The notes beneath the pieces are model-generated. The model searched no databases and was not told where the DNA came from. It saw only the letters and a program-made list of their open reading frames with translations. DNA of 64,000 bases, from positions 1,736,001-1,800,000 of the forward strand of contig NZ_CP110341.1 in the NCBI RefSeq assembly GCF_026013965.1, given 5' to 3'. The stretch comes from Brevibacterium sp. JSBI002 (GTDB lineage Bacteria > Actinomycetota > Actinomycetes > Actinomycetales > Brevibacteriaceae). The position numbers were made by a program, and so were the translations under genes. Position 1 is the stretch's first letter. Every line of letters begins with the position of its first letter. Positions 1-7,640 of this stretch are shown piece after piece.

Positions 1-590
1 TCGATCCCGCAGGACACTGCCCTGATGGGCGAGGAGAACCCGTTCTCGGTGAGCAGATCGGCGGCCAGCTGCGTCGGAACCGTGATGAAATCGGCGGACT
101 GGAACTTCCGGCGCAGGTCCCACCAGGCGATGGCGGTGCCGCCGTCGAGAACGGCCTTCGGAGCTTTGAGATAGGGGCGGACGTTGTCGGGCATGAAATG
201 GTTCGTGGCCACGACAGGGATTCCGCGCCTGATCGACTCGGAGAACGCATAGCGGCCGATGACGAAGTGCGCCTGAGTATGCACGACATCGGGGCGGACG
301 CTGTCGAGGAGCCGTGAGAGCTCGGGCTTCGTCTCCCACGGCATGCAGATCATCCACGTCGGGTGCAGCGGCCACCTGTGGGCGGTGAGTCGGTGGACGG
401 TGACCCCGTTCTCGACACTGACCGAGGGTTTGCCCGTGGCCGAGGGGCAGGCGACGTGGACATCATTTCCGCGAGCGGCGAGACCTTCGGCCAACCGTTC
501 GGCGAATTTCGCGGCACCGTTGACTTCGGGGGCGTACGTCTCCGCCGGGATGAGGATGCGGCGTTTCGGGGTGGGACGGTGCGCAGACAG
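1..590 (-). CDS. Glycosyltransferase family 4 (GT-B), N-terminal part, cut by the window edge
   Basis: The reverse strand reads continuously from 590 to the window edge as the N-terminal domain of a GT4 glycosyltransferase, of the kind that transfers mannose or glucose from a nucleotide sugar to a lipid or cell-envelope acceptor. The reading opens with RRILIPAETYAPEVNGAAKF, the glycine- and asparagine-containing loop of GT4 enzymes, and later has RPDVVHTQAHFVIGRYA and PVVATNHFMPDNV, typical of mannosyltransferases such as PimB or MgtA. It begins in the same frame as the upstream transporter, right after its stop. No ATG, GTG or TTG occurs in frame until deep inside the domain. The best start is CTG at 590, nine bases after GAGGAG. 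The C-terminal nucleotide-sugar domain lies outside the window, so the exact substrate is unknown. Confidence 0.8.
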   Translation of the reverse strand, partial: MSAHRPTPKRRILIPAETYAPEVNGAAKFAERLAEGLAARGNDVHVACPSATGKPSVSVENGVTVHRLTAHRWPLHPTWMICMPWETKPELSRLLDSVRPDVVHTQAHFVIGRYAFSESIRRGIPVVATNHFMPDNVRPYLKAPKAVLDGGTAIAWWDLRRKFQSADFITVPTQLAADLLTENGFSSPIRAVSCGI

Positions 591-593
591 GAT

Positions 594-1505
594 TCAGCTC
601 TCCTCGGTGTCGGTCATGGTGCCGGAACGGCGGGCGTTCCGGCGCTGAGCTTCTCGATCTCTGACATCGGGATGATACCGCGACAATACAACGACGGCCG
701 CGCAGGCGACCAATCCGGTGAGCGAGATGAGGATGATGAGCCAGACGGGGGAGTGGGCCGCCTCGCCGAGGACGACGGTGCCGAGGATGACGGCGCCGAT
801 CGGGTCGATGACGGTCAGGCCGGCGATGACCATCTCCGGGGGGCCAGCGGCATAGGAATTCTGGACGAACAGGGACCCCAGTGCCACGGCCGCCAGAAGC
901 GCTGCGACATTGATCCAGGTGACCTGATCGAGCCCGGCCTGGAGGAACTGGACGCTGACCAGGTGAGCGTTCGTCGCCACACAGGCGAACAGCAGGCCGG
1001 CGGCGATGATGAGCACGAGCTGAGGGGCGTGGCGGAAGACCACCACGATCACCAGGCCGACCGCCACGGCGACGGCAGTGATCCAGAACAGCGGCATCGC
1101 ATCGGCTCCGAGGTGGACCTCCGACTGTGCCGTCGTCGCCGAGAGCGCGACGAAGAGCGTCACCCCGGCGGTGCACCAGACGACTGACTGGACGAGTCGC
1201 CTGTTGACCTTGAGCCCGCGGTGGCGGACGCCGAGCAGCACCGAGACGATGAGTGAGAACGCCCCGATCGGCTGCACGACCATCACCGGAGCCAGCGCCA
1301 GGGCCACGAAATTGCCCGCCGTTCCCACTCCGAGGATGATCAGCCCGAGCAGCCACCGACGATTGCGCAGCAGCTCGGCGAAATGGGCCCAGCTGAGTCC
1401 GTTGTGGGAGGCATCCTGCCCGGCGACCGCATCGTGCTGATACAAGGCGCCATAGGCCAGTGCCACGGCCGCGAGGACGGCGAGGGCGATTGCCACTATG
1501 GTCAC
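594..1505 (-). CDS. DMT-superfamily membrane transporter
   Basis: A 303-residue integral membrane protein with nine to ten hydrophobic segments, beginning with a long hydrophobic helix near residues 1-20. It resembles DMT/EamA-like actinobacterial carriers (NIPA-like), with the repeated pattern of small-residue-rich helices separated by short basic loops. The substrate cannot be told from sequence. The frame is open upstream to 1697, but that part is hydrophilic and arginine-rich. GTG at 1505 has GGAAGA about eight bases upstream and starts exactly at the first membrane helix, so I chose it. The last codons (GAG GAG AGC TGA) also form the ribosome-binding site of the downstream glycosyltransferase, so the two are probably translationally coupled. 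Confidence 0.7.
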   Translation of the reverse strand: MTIVAIALAVLAAVALAYGALYQHDAVAGQDASHNGLSWAHFAELLRNRRWLLGLIILGVGTAGNFVALALAPVMVVQPIGAFSLIVSVLLGVRHRGLKVNRRLVQSVVWCTAGVTLFVALSATTAQSEVHLGADAMPLFWITAVAVAVGLVIVVVFRHAPQLVLIIAAGLLFACVATNAHLVSVQFLQAGLDQVTWINVAALLAAVALGSLFVQNSYAAGPPEMVIAGLTVIDPIGAVILGTVVLGEAAHSPVWLIILISLTGLVACAAVVVLSRYHPDVRDREAQRRNARRSGTMTDTEES

Positions 1506-1701
1506 GATGAGTCTTCCGGTGTCGACGGTGTGGATGTGGGGAGCGGATCGCTTCGAGTCTATCGCGCGGGGCGGCGGCGAAGATGGCCGCAGACTGTGTT
1601 TGTGCTGACTGTAAGGCAACCCTGCGGCGACAGGTGGGGAAACCCACAGCGGCGCGGCCGAGGCACCCTCAAGGCTGTGAGCTAAAGCACTCGTCACGGT
1701 T

Positions 1702-1731
1702 TTGTTCGCCGGCCAGGGGATTTGCTAAGCT
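1702..1731 (+). promoter_or_regulatory. Candidate sigma-70-type promoter of tRNA-Asn
   Basis: TTGTTC (1702-1707) and TAAGCT (1726-1731) are separated by 18 bases and lie 31 bases before the mature tRNA-Asn 5' end. This was read by eye; no transcription data support it. Confidence 0.4.
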
Positions 1732-1761
1732 GGAACACACGTCCGCAGGAAACTGCGGCAT

Positions 1762-1834
1762 TCCTCCGTAGCTCAGTTGGCAGAGCATTCGACTGTTAAT
1801 CGAAGGGTCGCTGGTTCGAGCCCAGCCGGGGGAG
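1762..1834 (+). tRNA. tRNA-Asn (GTT)
   Basis: A full cloverleaf can be drawn. The acceptor stem TCCTCCG (1762-1768) pairs with CGGGGGA (1827-1833). The D arm contains AGCTCAGTTGGCAGAGC, the anticodon loop is CTGTTAA with anticodon GTT, and the T loop is TTCGAGC. The CCA end is not encoded. A strong terminator follows within six bases, so this is a single-gene transcript. Confidence 0.95.
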
Positions 1835-1839
1835 CAGCC

Positions 1840-1867
1840 AAGGCCCCGTCCGTTAGGACGGGGCCTT
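1840..1867 (+). terminator. Rho-independent terminator after tRNA-Asn
   Basis: A perfect 12-bp stem, AAGGCCCCGTCC with GGACGGGGCCTT, closes a GTTA loop and starts six bases after the tRNA. The remaining 194 bases before the next gene contain nothing I can identify. Confidence 0.85.
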
Positions 1868-2061
1868 CGTCGTTCCTTGCCGCTTTTGTCACAGCTGTCT
1901 CGCGGCGGTGCGCGCCTCACCTGCTCGATCAAGCCCCAGCGCGTCTGTCGACCCGTGGACGTTCGGATATCCGTGTTACGCCTTGAACGACACCTGCCAC
2001 CGCGCTCGGTGTCGTCGACGTGTATGGGGAATAGGCTCTGCACGCGGCGAGTTCTTCGGGC

Positions 2062-3078
2062 ATGAAGTCTTTCGGATTCCTCAGTTTCGGTCACTACGAC
2101 AACTCTGGCGACCTCGACGCCGGGCGGATGCTGCGCGATGCGATGGAGATCTCCGTCGGTGCCGACGAGCTCGGCGTCAACGGTGCCTACTTCCGAGTCC
2201 ACCATTTCGCGACCCAGGCGGCCTCTCCCATTCCGCTGCTGTCGACGATCGCCGCGAAGACCAGCAACATCGAGGTCGGTACCGGGGTCATCGACATGAG
2301 ATATGAGAACCCGCTCTATCTCGCCGAGGAGGCCGCCGCCCTCGATCTGCTCTCCGACCAGCGAGTGGCGCTGGGCATCAGTCGCGGATCCCCGGAACCG
2401 GCCCTGCGCGGTTGGGAAGCCTTCGGCTACGAGGATCCCACCGAGACGAAGGCCGCGAACATGGCCAGGGAGAAGTTCGATCGGTTCCTCCGGGCCATCC
2501 GCGGCGAGGAACTTGCCCCGGCCGATCCGCAGCAGTTCGGTCCGGGGAAGCGCCTGCGCATCGAACCGCATTCCCCTGGCCTTGAACGCCGCATCTGGTG
2601 GGGAGCTGGATCCGCTTCCACTGCCGAATGGGCGGCAAAGCAGGGTGTCAACCTGATGAGTTCGACTCTGCTCACCGAGGCGACCGGCGCGGCATTCGGA
2701 GACCTGCAGGCCGAGCAGATCGCCAGGTATCGTCAGGCGTGGAGCGCCGCGGGGCACGGATGGGCTCCGAGAGTGTCCGTCAGCCGCAGCGTCTTCCCGA
2801 TCACCTCCGACCTCGACGACCTCTATTTCGGTCGGCGTGGGGCCGGCGAAGGTGACCAGATCGGCATCATCGACGACACTCGCTCGACGTTCGGCCGTAC
2901 CTACGCGGGTGAACCGGACAAGCTGATCGACGAGCTCAAGTCCGACCCGGCGATCGCGGCAGCCGACACCCTCATGCTCACCATCCCCAGTCAGCTCGGA
3001 GCCGACTACAACCTGCATATCCTCGAGTCCTTTGCCAAGCACGTCGCGCCGGCGCTGGGCTGGGTTCCTGCCGGATAA
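2062..3078 (+). CDS. Luciferase-like (LLM class) flavin-dependent oxidoreductase
   Basis: A 338-residue protein of the bacterial luciferase-like family, which uses reduced FMN or F420 in a TIM barrel. Recognisable blocks are MKSFGFLSFGHY at strand 1, GAYFRVHHFATQAASPIPLL near residue 50, the TSNIEVGTGVIDMRYENP block near 75 and DQRVALGISRGSPEPALRGW near 105, which in this family lines the flavin phosphate site. The length is normal. It starts at ATG 2062 and stands alone between tRNA-Asn and the MFS transporter. Substrate unknown; members of this clade are usually uncharacterised monooxygenases. Confidence 0.85.
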   Translation: MKSFGFLSFGHYDNSGDLDAGRMLRDAMEISVGADELGVNGAYFRVHHFATQAASPIPLLSTIAAKTSNIEVGTGVIDMRYENPLYLAEEAAALDLLSDQRVALGISRGSPEPALRGWEAFGYEDPTETKAANMAREKFDRFLRAIRGEELAPADPQQFGPGKRLRIEPHSPGLERRIWWGAGSASTAEWAAKQGVNLMSSTLLTEATGAAFGDLQAEQIARYRQAWSAAGHGWAPRVSVSRSVFPITSDLDDLYFGRRGAGEGDQIGIIDDTRSTFGRTYAGEPDKLIDELKSDPAIAAADTLMLTIPSQLGADYNLHILESFAKHVAPALGWVPAG

Positions 3079-3156
3079 TGCTGAGACGCGGGGTCGAACC
3101 GGACTGCATGAACGTAGGATGAGACGAGCCAGAGACGATGAAAATGAGGGGGCCGC

Positions 3157-4596
3157 GTGAGCGAGAGCACGAAGATGACGCAGACGCAGAAGCGCATCCT
3201 CCTCATCGGCCTCGTTCCCCTCTTCATGTCCCTGCTGTCGGTGTCCAGCATCAACGTCGTCCTGCCCTCGATCGCTGCTGATATCGACGCTTCCACTTCG
3301 GCGCTGCAATGGGTGCTCACCGGTTATGCGCTGTCCTTCGGCGTGGTCCTCGTCGCCGCCGGACGTGCCGGAGACGTCTTCGGACGCGGACAGCTGTTCG
3401 TCATCGGAGTCGGTCTGTTCGGACTGTCCTCGCTGGTGGCCGGAATCGCCCCTGATCCGCTGACGCTCAACATCTCCCGAGTGGCCATGGGGCTTGGCTC
3501 CGGATTCCTCAACCCGCAGGTCGTGGGTCTGCTGCAGCAGTACTTCCAGGGGCCGCCGCGCGGTCGTGCATTCGGGCTGATGGGCACCACCGTCGGTTTG
3601 TCAGTGGCTATCGGCCCTGTGCTCGGCGGTGCCCTCATCGCGGCCTTCGGCAGCGACCTCGGCTGGAGAGCGACCTTCCTGGTCAATGTTCCCTTCGCCA
3701 TCGCCTCCCTCATTCTCGCCCGGGTCTGGCTGCCTGCCGGCGCATGGCGACCTGCCGTCGACCAGGACGCGAAGAACTCCGACGGCGGCAAGGATCTCGA
3801 CCCTGTGGGGGTCATCCTCCTCGGCGTCGGCGTCCTCCTGATCCTCCTGCCGTTCGTCGAATCATCGCTGGGCTGGTTCATCTGGCTGTCCCTGCCGATC
3901 GGCATCGGCATGGTCTGGGTGTGGGCCCGGTGGGAACGTCGGTACGCGCGTCTGGGCCGTCCCCCGATGGTCGATCTCGATCTCTTCCGCATCCGCAGCT
4001 TCAGCAACGGTTCGATCATCATCGCCCTCTACTTCCTCGGCGTCACCAGCGTCTGGGTCCTCGTCGCCATGTACATGCAGCAGGGGCTGGGACACACCGC
4101 CTTGGCCGCGGGAATGATCGGTCTGCCTGCCGCGCTGTGCTCGGCGGTCTCAGCCGATGTGTCCGGACGGTTCGTCTTCCAGATCGGACGCCGCCTCGTT
4201 GTCTGGGGGATCGCGCTGTGCCTCGTCGGTCTGGTGGCCACGATCGCCGTCGTCGCGCTGCTGTCCCAGGGCATCGGCAGCGAGTGGTGGATGCTGCTGA
4301 CCCTGGCGTTCATCGGCTCCGCGCAGGGCATGGTCATCAGCCCCAATCAGACTCTCACCCTGCAGGAGGTCCCCCTGAGGTACGCCGGGTCCTCGGGAGG
4401 AGTGCTCCAGACCGGGCAGCGCATCGGCACTTCGATGGGGCTGGCGATCATGACCGCGCTGGCGTTCTCGATCACCGCGGTGAGCAATTGGCATTGGGGG
4501 ATGATGGGGGCGTTCGTCGCGATCGCCGTCATCGTCATCCTCGCCGGTATCGTCGGTCTCATCGAGGTTCGCCGAGGCGGCCCCCGCCGGGCTTGA
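3157..4596 (+). CDS. MFS transporter, DHA2 (14-helix) drug-efflux type
   Basis: A 479-residue membrane protein with about 14 hydrophobic segments, matching the DHA2 drug:H+ antiporter family (EmrB/QacA-like). The start of TM1 (LFMSLLSVSSINVVLPSIA) and LQWVLTGYALSFGVVLVAAGRAGDVFGR, with motif A between TM2 and TM3, are diagnostic. A motif-C-like GTTVGLSVAIGPVLGGALI lies near residue 150. The start is GTG 3157, preceded by AGGGGG. No adjacent regulator is visible, so substrate and induction are unknown. It probably exports a lipophilic or cationic compound. Confidence 0.88.
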   Translation: MSESTKMTQTQKRILLIGLVPLFMSLLSVSSINVVLPSIAADIDASTSALQWVLTGYALSFGVVLVAAGRAGDVFGRGQLFVIGVGLFGLSSLVAGIAPDPLTLNISRVAMGLGSGFLNPQVVGLLQQYFQGPPRGRAFGLMGTTVGLSVAIGPVLGGALIAAFGSDLGWRATFLVNVPFAIASLILARVWLPAGAWRPAVDQDAKNSDGGKDLDPVGVILLGVGVLLILLPFVESSLGWFIWLSLPIGIGMVWVWARWERRYARLGRPPMVDLDLFRIRSFSNGSIIIALYFLGVTSVWVLVAMYMQQGLGHTALAAGMIGLPAALCSAVSADVSGRFVFQIGRRLVVWGIALCLVGLVATIAVVALLSQGIGSEWWMLLTLAFIGSAQGMVISPNQTLTLQEVPLRYAGSSGGVLQTGQRIGTSMGLAIMTALAFSITAVSNWHWGMMGAFVAIAVIVILAGIVGLIEVRRGGPRRA

Positions 4597-4731
4597 GTGC
4601 CGCTCGCGCCGCGCCCGGCCGAGTCAGGCAATCGTCAGCTGTCAGCGCAATAATGTTACGGATTTTAGACAATCCGCTGTGTCCGAATGTGGAAGACTAT
4701 GAACGCACATCAGCCCATGGAAGGAACCACA

Positions 4732-6000
4732 GTGGTCGAGGCCGTACCCGATGACGAGCTGGAGCTCGAGGAACTCGTGCGCTCGGGCGGGATAGAAACC
4801 TTTTTCGCCCCTGTCGTCGACGCACTGACTTTCCAGCGGGTCGGCCACCAGATTCTGCAGGCTCCCACGGGTTCCCCGGAGCTGGGTCGTGCCGAGTCAG
4901 AGAACCTGCGTCACGCCATGCGCGTCTCGACGATCACGGGTGATATCGACGCCTCTCTGCGTGACTCCGCGCTGCGCACGGCAGAAGGTGCCGGACTGCC
5001 GAAGTCGAACCGCCTGTTCCTCCATGCCGAAGCTGAGTCTTTTGCGACCCTCGAGGACCGTACCGGAGAACCCGACCGCTCGGTCATCCTCCAGCTCGAC
5101 GCTACCCGGGTCGCCTCGTCCCCGGCCTCCGTGCTGCGCTCGGTGCGGTCGGCACGCGCCATGGGCTGGGGAGTGGGCATGTCTTCTGTGGGTGCCGACC
5201 TGCGCAGCACCGCCTTCGTCCCGCTGGTCAATCCTTCGGTGGTCGGACTCCACCCGGACGTTCTGCGCATCGACTGCGACTCTCATCTTGCCGAACTCAA
5301 CCGTCTTCTCCACGCCCATCTCGAACGCACCGGTGCGGTCATCCTCGCCGACGGTGTCGAGACCGAAGACGATCTGGACCGTGTGCGTGCGCTCGGGGCG
5401 CGGTTCATGTCCGGACCCTACTTCGGTGAGGCCACGAAGCAGCCGCAGGCGTTCTCCGAGCCGAGCGAGGACGCCCTCGTCTCTCACTACTCTCGCAATC
5501 TGCCGGCACTGGGCACCCCGTATTCGATCTCTCAGGGACTGCGGCGGGAGCCTCTGGTGATGAACCGCGAACTGCTCGTCGCTCAGATCGCTGCCTTGGA
5601 AGAGCGCGCTCTGGCATCGGGTACCGCAACCATCACCCTCGGCGTGTTCGGGGAGGACGACGAATTCTCCGAGGCGACGCGACTCCGGTACGAGAAGATC
5701 CGGGACACTGTGGGGCTCACGGCGATGTTCTCCGGCGGCTTCGACGGACCGCCGATTCCCGGAGTGCGCACCGGACTCGTCGATGCGTCCGATCCCATCC
5801 GCAACGAACACGGCGTCGTTGTGGTCGGGCCGGACTGGTCGGGCATGGTTGCCGCGTCGAAGCGCAACGACCCGGGCAGCGACGGACAGACCGTCTTCGA
5901 TGTCTACATCACGACCGACCGCTACACATGCGTCGACGCCGCACGCAGCGTTCTCACTCGCGTCGCACCTCTTACCGCAACAGCGAACCTGCGCGCCTGA
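4732..6000 (+). CDS. Degenerate EAL domain fused to a DICT sensory domain
   Basis: The N-terminal half follows the EAL cyclic-di-GMP phosphodiesterase fold: GIETFFAPVVDALTFQRVGH at the first strand and ILADGVETEDDLDRVRALGA followed by RFMSGPYFGEA at the end. The signature E-x-L is replaced by Q-I-L (GHQILQAP), so the metal-binding glutamate is missing and activity is unlikely. The C-terminal half (from about residue 255) resembles a DICT domain, with LRYEKIRDTVGLTAMFSGGF and NEHGVVVVGPDWSGMVAASK. It is probably a sensor or scaffold rather than an enzyme. GTG 4732 has GGAAGGA six bases upstream; ATG codons at 4687, 4699 and 4717 are possible but have poorer spacing. No GGDEF gene is in the window. 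Confidence 0.7.
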   Translation: MVEAVPDDELELEELVRSGGIETFFAPVVDALTFQRVGHQILQAPTGSPELGRAESENLRHAMRVSTITGDIDASLRDSALRTAEGAGLPKSNRLFLHAEAESFATLEDRTGEPDRSVILQLDATRVASSPASVLRSVRSARAMGWGVGMSSVGADLRSTAFVPLVNPSVVGLHPDVLRIDCDSHLAELNRLLHAHLERTGAVILADGVETEDDLDRVRALGARFMSGPYFGEATKQPQAFSEPSEDALVSHYSRNLPALGTPYSISQGLRREPLVMNRELLVAQIAALEERALASGTATITLGVFGEDDEFSEATRLRYEKIRDTVGLTAMFSGGFDGPPIPGVRTGLVDASDPIRNEHGVVVVGPDWSGMVAASKRNDPGSDGQTVFDVYITTDRYTCVDAARSVLTRVAPLTATANLRA

Positions 6001-6092
6001 GCAGCGCGAGTCCGGGTGTCTCGACTCCGCAGAACGCACGTGTGATCCGAATGGGGAAGCGGACTCCGATGGTGCTAATGTTGTCTCGGCTG

Positions 6093-6166
6093 GCCCCTGT
6101 AGCTCAGCTGGTTAGAGCAGGGAACTCATAATTCCTTGGCCGTCGGTTCAAGTCCGACCGGGGGCA
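6093..6166 (+). tRNA. tRNA-Met (CAT), probably elongator
   Basis: The cloverleaf has acceptor GCCCCTG (6093-6099) pairing with CGGGGGC (6159-6165), D arm GCTC/GAGC, anticodon loop CTCATAA (anticodon CAT), and T stem GTCGG/CCGAC with loop TTCAAGT. The paired first acceptor base excludes an initiator tRNA. A CAT tRNA modified to read isoleucine AUA (tRNA-Ile2) cannot be excluded without a tilS-determinant comparison. A TAATGT -10-like element lies at 6076-6081. Confidence 0.88.
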
Positions 6167-6240
6167 CCGCGAACCATCGAACCGGTTCGGACGACCGTCT
6201 TACTCGCCTGATCAGTTGCCGACGAGCGGACGGCACGTCG

Positions 6241-6762
6241 TCAGTCCTCCTCTGGCGCGTTCTCAGTCTGCCTGTTCGGTGTGAAGACGGTGTCGGACAG
6301 TGGCGCATACGCGAGCCAACCTCCATCAGGACTGCTTCTGACAGGTTCGGCGATCCGACGGTCATCTTCGTCCACTTCGTCGAACAGGCTTGTGAAGGCG
6401 GATTCCGCATTCGAGTTCTCGGTGGCTTGCTCAGCCCGCGAATACACTGTCTCCGCGCCGGTCTCGTACGATGAGAACCTCACGACGAATTGCGGACCCA
6501 CTTCGGCAGAGACCAATCGTGCGAGACGAACGCCCTCCTCGGTGAATGCGCGCGCTGCCGCATCGGAAACCCAGTCGATCTCATCGTTGAGCGAGTCATA
6601 GTAGGACTGTTCCCACGCCTGCAGCTCCGCGACGAGGCCAGTGGACAGCCCTGATTTCAGGTAGTTGATGGGATCGCGGATCCACAGCACCGAACATGCA
6701 TAGTCGGGGAACATGCGGATGGTCCGCGGCGGTCGTTCGTCGGGCATATGAGCCTCGGTCAT
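6241..6762 (-). CDS. Conserved hypothetical protein
   Basis: A 173-residue soluble acidic protein that I do not recognise. It has no signal peptide or membrane segment. The central region (WIRDPINYLKSGLSTGLVAE to EEGVRLARLVSAEVG) looks like a mixed alpha/beta fold, and the C-terminus is acidic and proline-rich. ATG 6762 is used here; a second ATG five codons in is also possible. It converges with tRNA-Met and diverges from the DUF3145 gene. Coding bias is consistent with a real gene. Confidence 0.6.
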   Translation of the reverse strand: MTEAHMPDERPPRTIRMFPDYACSVLWIRDPINYLKSGLSTGLVAELQAWEQSYYDSLNDEIDWVSDAAARAFTEEGVRLARLVSAEVGPQFVVRFSSYETGAETVYSRAEQATENSNAESAFTSLFDEVDEDDRRIAEPVRSSPDGGWLAYAPLSDTVFTPNRQTENAPEED

Positions 6763-6827
6763 GGGGCCAGCCTAACGTCGGTGATCAGCTCGGCATAGAC
6801 ACCCGACCCCACCAGCATTTTTGGTGC

Positions 6828-6856
6828 TTGGCTGCACGCCGAACATCGACTATCAT
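6828..6856 (+). promoter_or_regulatory. Candidate promoter of the DUF3145 gene
   Basis: TTGGCT (6828-6833) and TATCAT (6851-6856) are separated by exactly 17 bases and lie about 60 bases before the start codon. The start is preceded by a strong GTAGGAGG ribosome-binding site. Confidence 0.55.
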
Positions 6857-6913
6857 GTGGTCAGCACCTCCTTTCGGATCGTAGGGGAAGACGTATCGAG
6901 GTAGGAGGCAGAA

Positions 6914-7411
6914 ATGGATATGACTCAGGGCGTACTCTTCGTCCACTCAGCACCTCGTGCGCTGTGCCCTCACATCGAGTGGGCAGCGGGCGGGGCCATC
7001 GGCGCACAGGCACGCTTCGACTGGACACCCCAGCCGGCAGCACCAGGCCTCGTGCGCGCAGAAGTCTGCTGGCGCGCGCCCGCAGGCTCCGGAGCTCGCA
7101 TCGCATCCGCACTGCGCGGCTGGGATTCGCTCCGCTATGAAGTCACCGAGGAGCCCTCGGCCGGAGTCGACGGCGGTCGATGGAGCCACACACCCGATCT
7201 GGGCATCTACCACGCTGTCACCGATACGGCCGGCAATATCCTCGTCCCTGAGGACCGCATTCGCTCCGTGATGGAACGCGCTGCCGGGGACCCGACGAAG
7301 TTCTCCTCGGAGATGGCGAGCGCCCTCGGTGAGGCGTGGGACGAGGAACTCGACGCGTTCCGCCACGCAGGTGAAGGCGCACCGGTGCGCTGGCTGACGA
7401 AGGTCGGCTGA
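6914..7411 (+). CDS. DUF3145 family protein
   Basis: A 165-residue protein of the actinobacterial DUF3145 family, recognised from GVLFVHSAPRALCPHIEWA at the N-terminus, the FDWTPQPAAPGLVRAEVCW strand and the YEVTEEPSAGVDGGRWSHTP block. Family members are soluble and of unknown function, and are commonly near fatty-acid synthesis or accA-type genes, as here beside fabF. Start ATG 6914 has AGGAGG seven bases upstream. A terminator hairpin follows. Confidence 0.8.
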   Translation: MDMTQGVLFVHSAPRALCPHIEWAAGGAIGAQARFDWTPQPAAPGLVRAEVCWRAPAGSGARIASALRGWDSLRYEVTEEPSAGVDGGRWSHTPDLGIYHAVTDTAGNILVPEDRIRSVMERAAGDPTKFSSEMASALGEAWDEELDAFRHAGEGAPVRWLTKVG

Positions 7412-7473
7412 GCCGCTCCCTTCACCGCCGAACTGCAGTCAGCCGCGAGAGTTCGGACGTTCACAAATGCCGA

Positions 7474-7504
7474 TGGGCACACCTTCCTACCTCGGGTGTG
7501 CCCA
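7474..7504 (+). terminator. Terminator after the DUF3145 gene
   Basis: A perfect 10-bp stem, TGGGCACACC (7474-7483) with GGTGTGCCCA (7495-7504), has an 11-base loop and is followed by TTTCG. Confidence 0.7.
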
Positions 7505-7552
7505 TTTCGCATGTCCCCGCGCGTGACCCCGCATACCGCCAGGAACGCCAAC

Positions 7553-7612
7553 GGCCCACTCTGAGCTGAACAGCACAGTTTCAAAACCGTGCTATCCGAC
7601 TCAGAGTGGGCC
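7553..7612 (-). terminator. Long nested inverted repeat downstream of fabF
   Basis: Arms GGCCCACTCTGAG (7553-7565) and CTCAGAGTGGGCC (7600-7612) form a perfect 13-bp stem. Inside it AGCAC...GTGCT and GTTT...AAAC form a second stem. The 60-base structure lies 29 bases after the fabF stop and probably ends the fab operon; it may act on both strands. Confidence 0.6.
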
Positions 7613-7640
7613 GTAGAGCTGTCTGAGTTCGCTCAGGACC

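Noticed and set aside
363..1187. Long plus-strand frame over the glycosyltransferase and transporter genes
   Set aside because: It has the Asp/Arg/Gly-rich composition of an antisense shadow in GC-rich DNA, while the reverse strand encodes recognisable domains.
6178..6189. Perfect palindrome CGAACCGGTTCG after tRNA-Met, like an SOS box
   Set aside because: Actinobacterial LexA boxes have four bases between GAAC and GTTC; here there are two. No SOS gene is adjacent.
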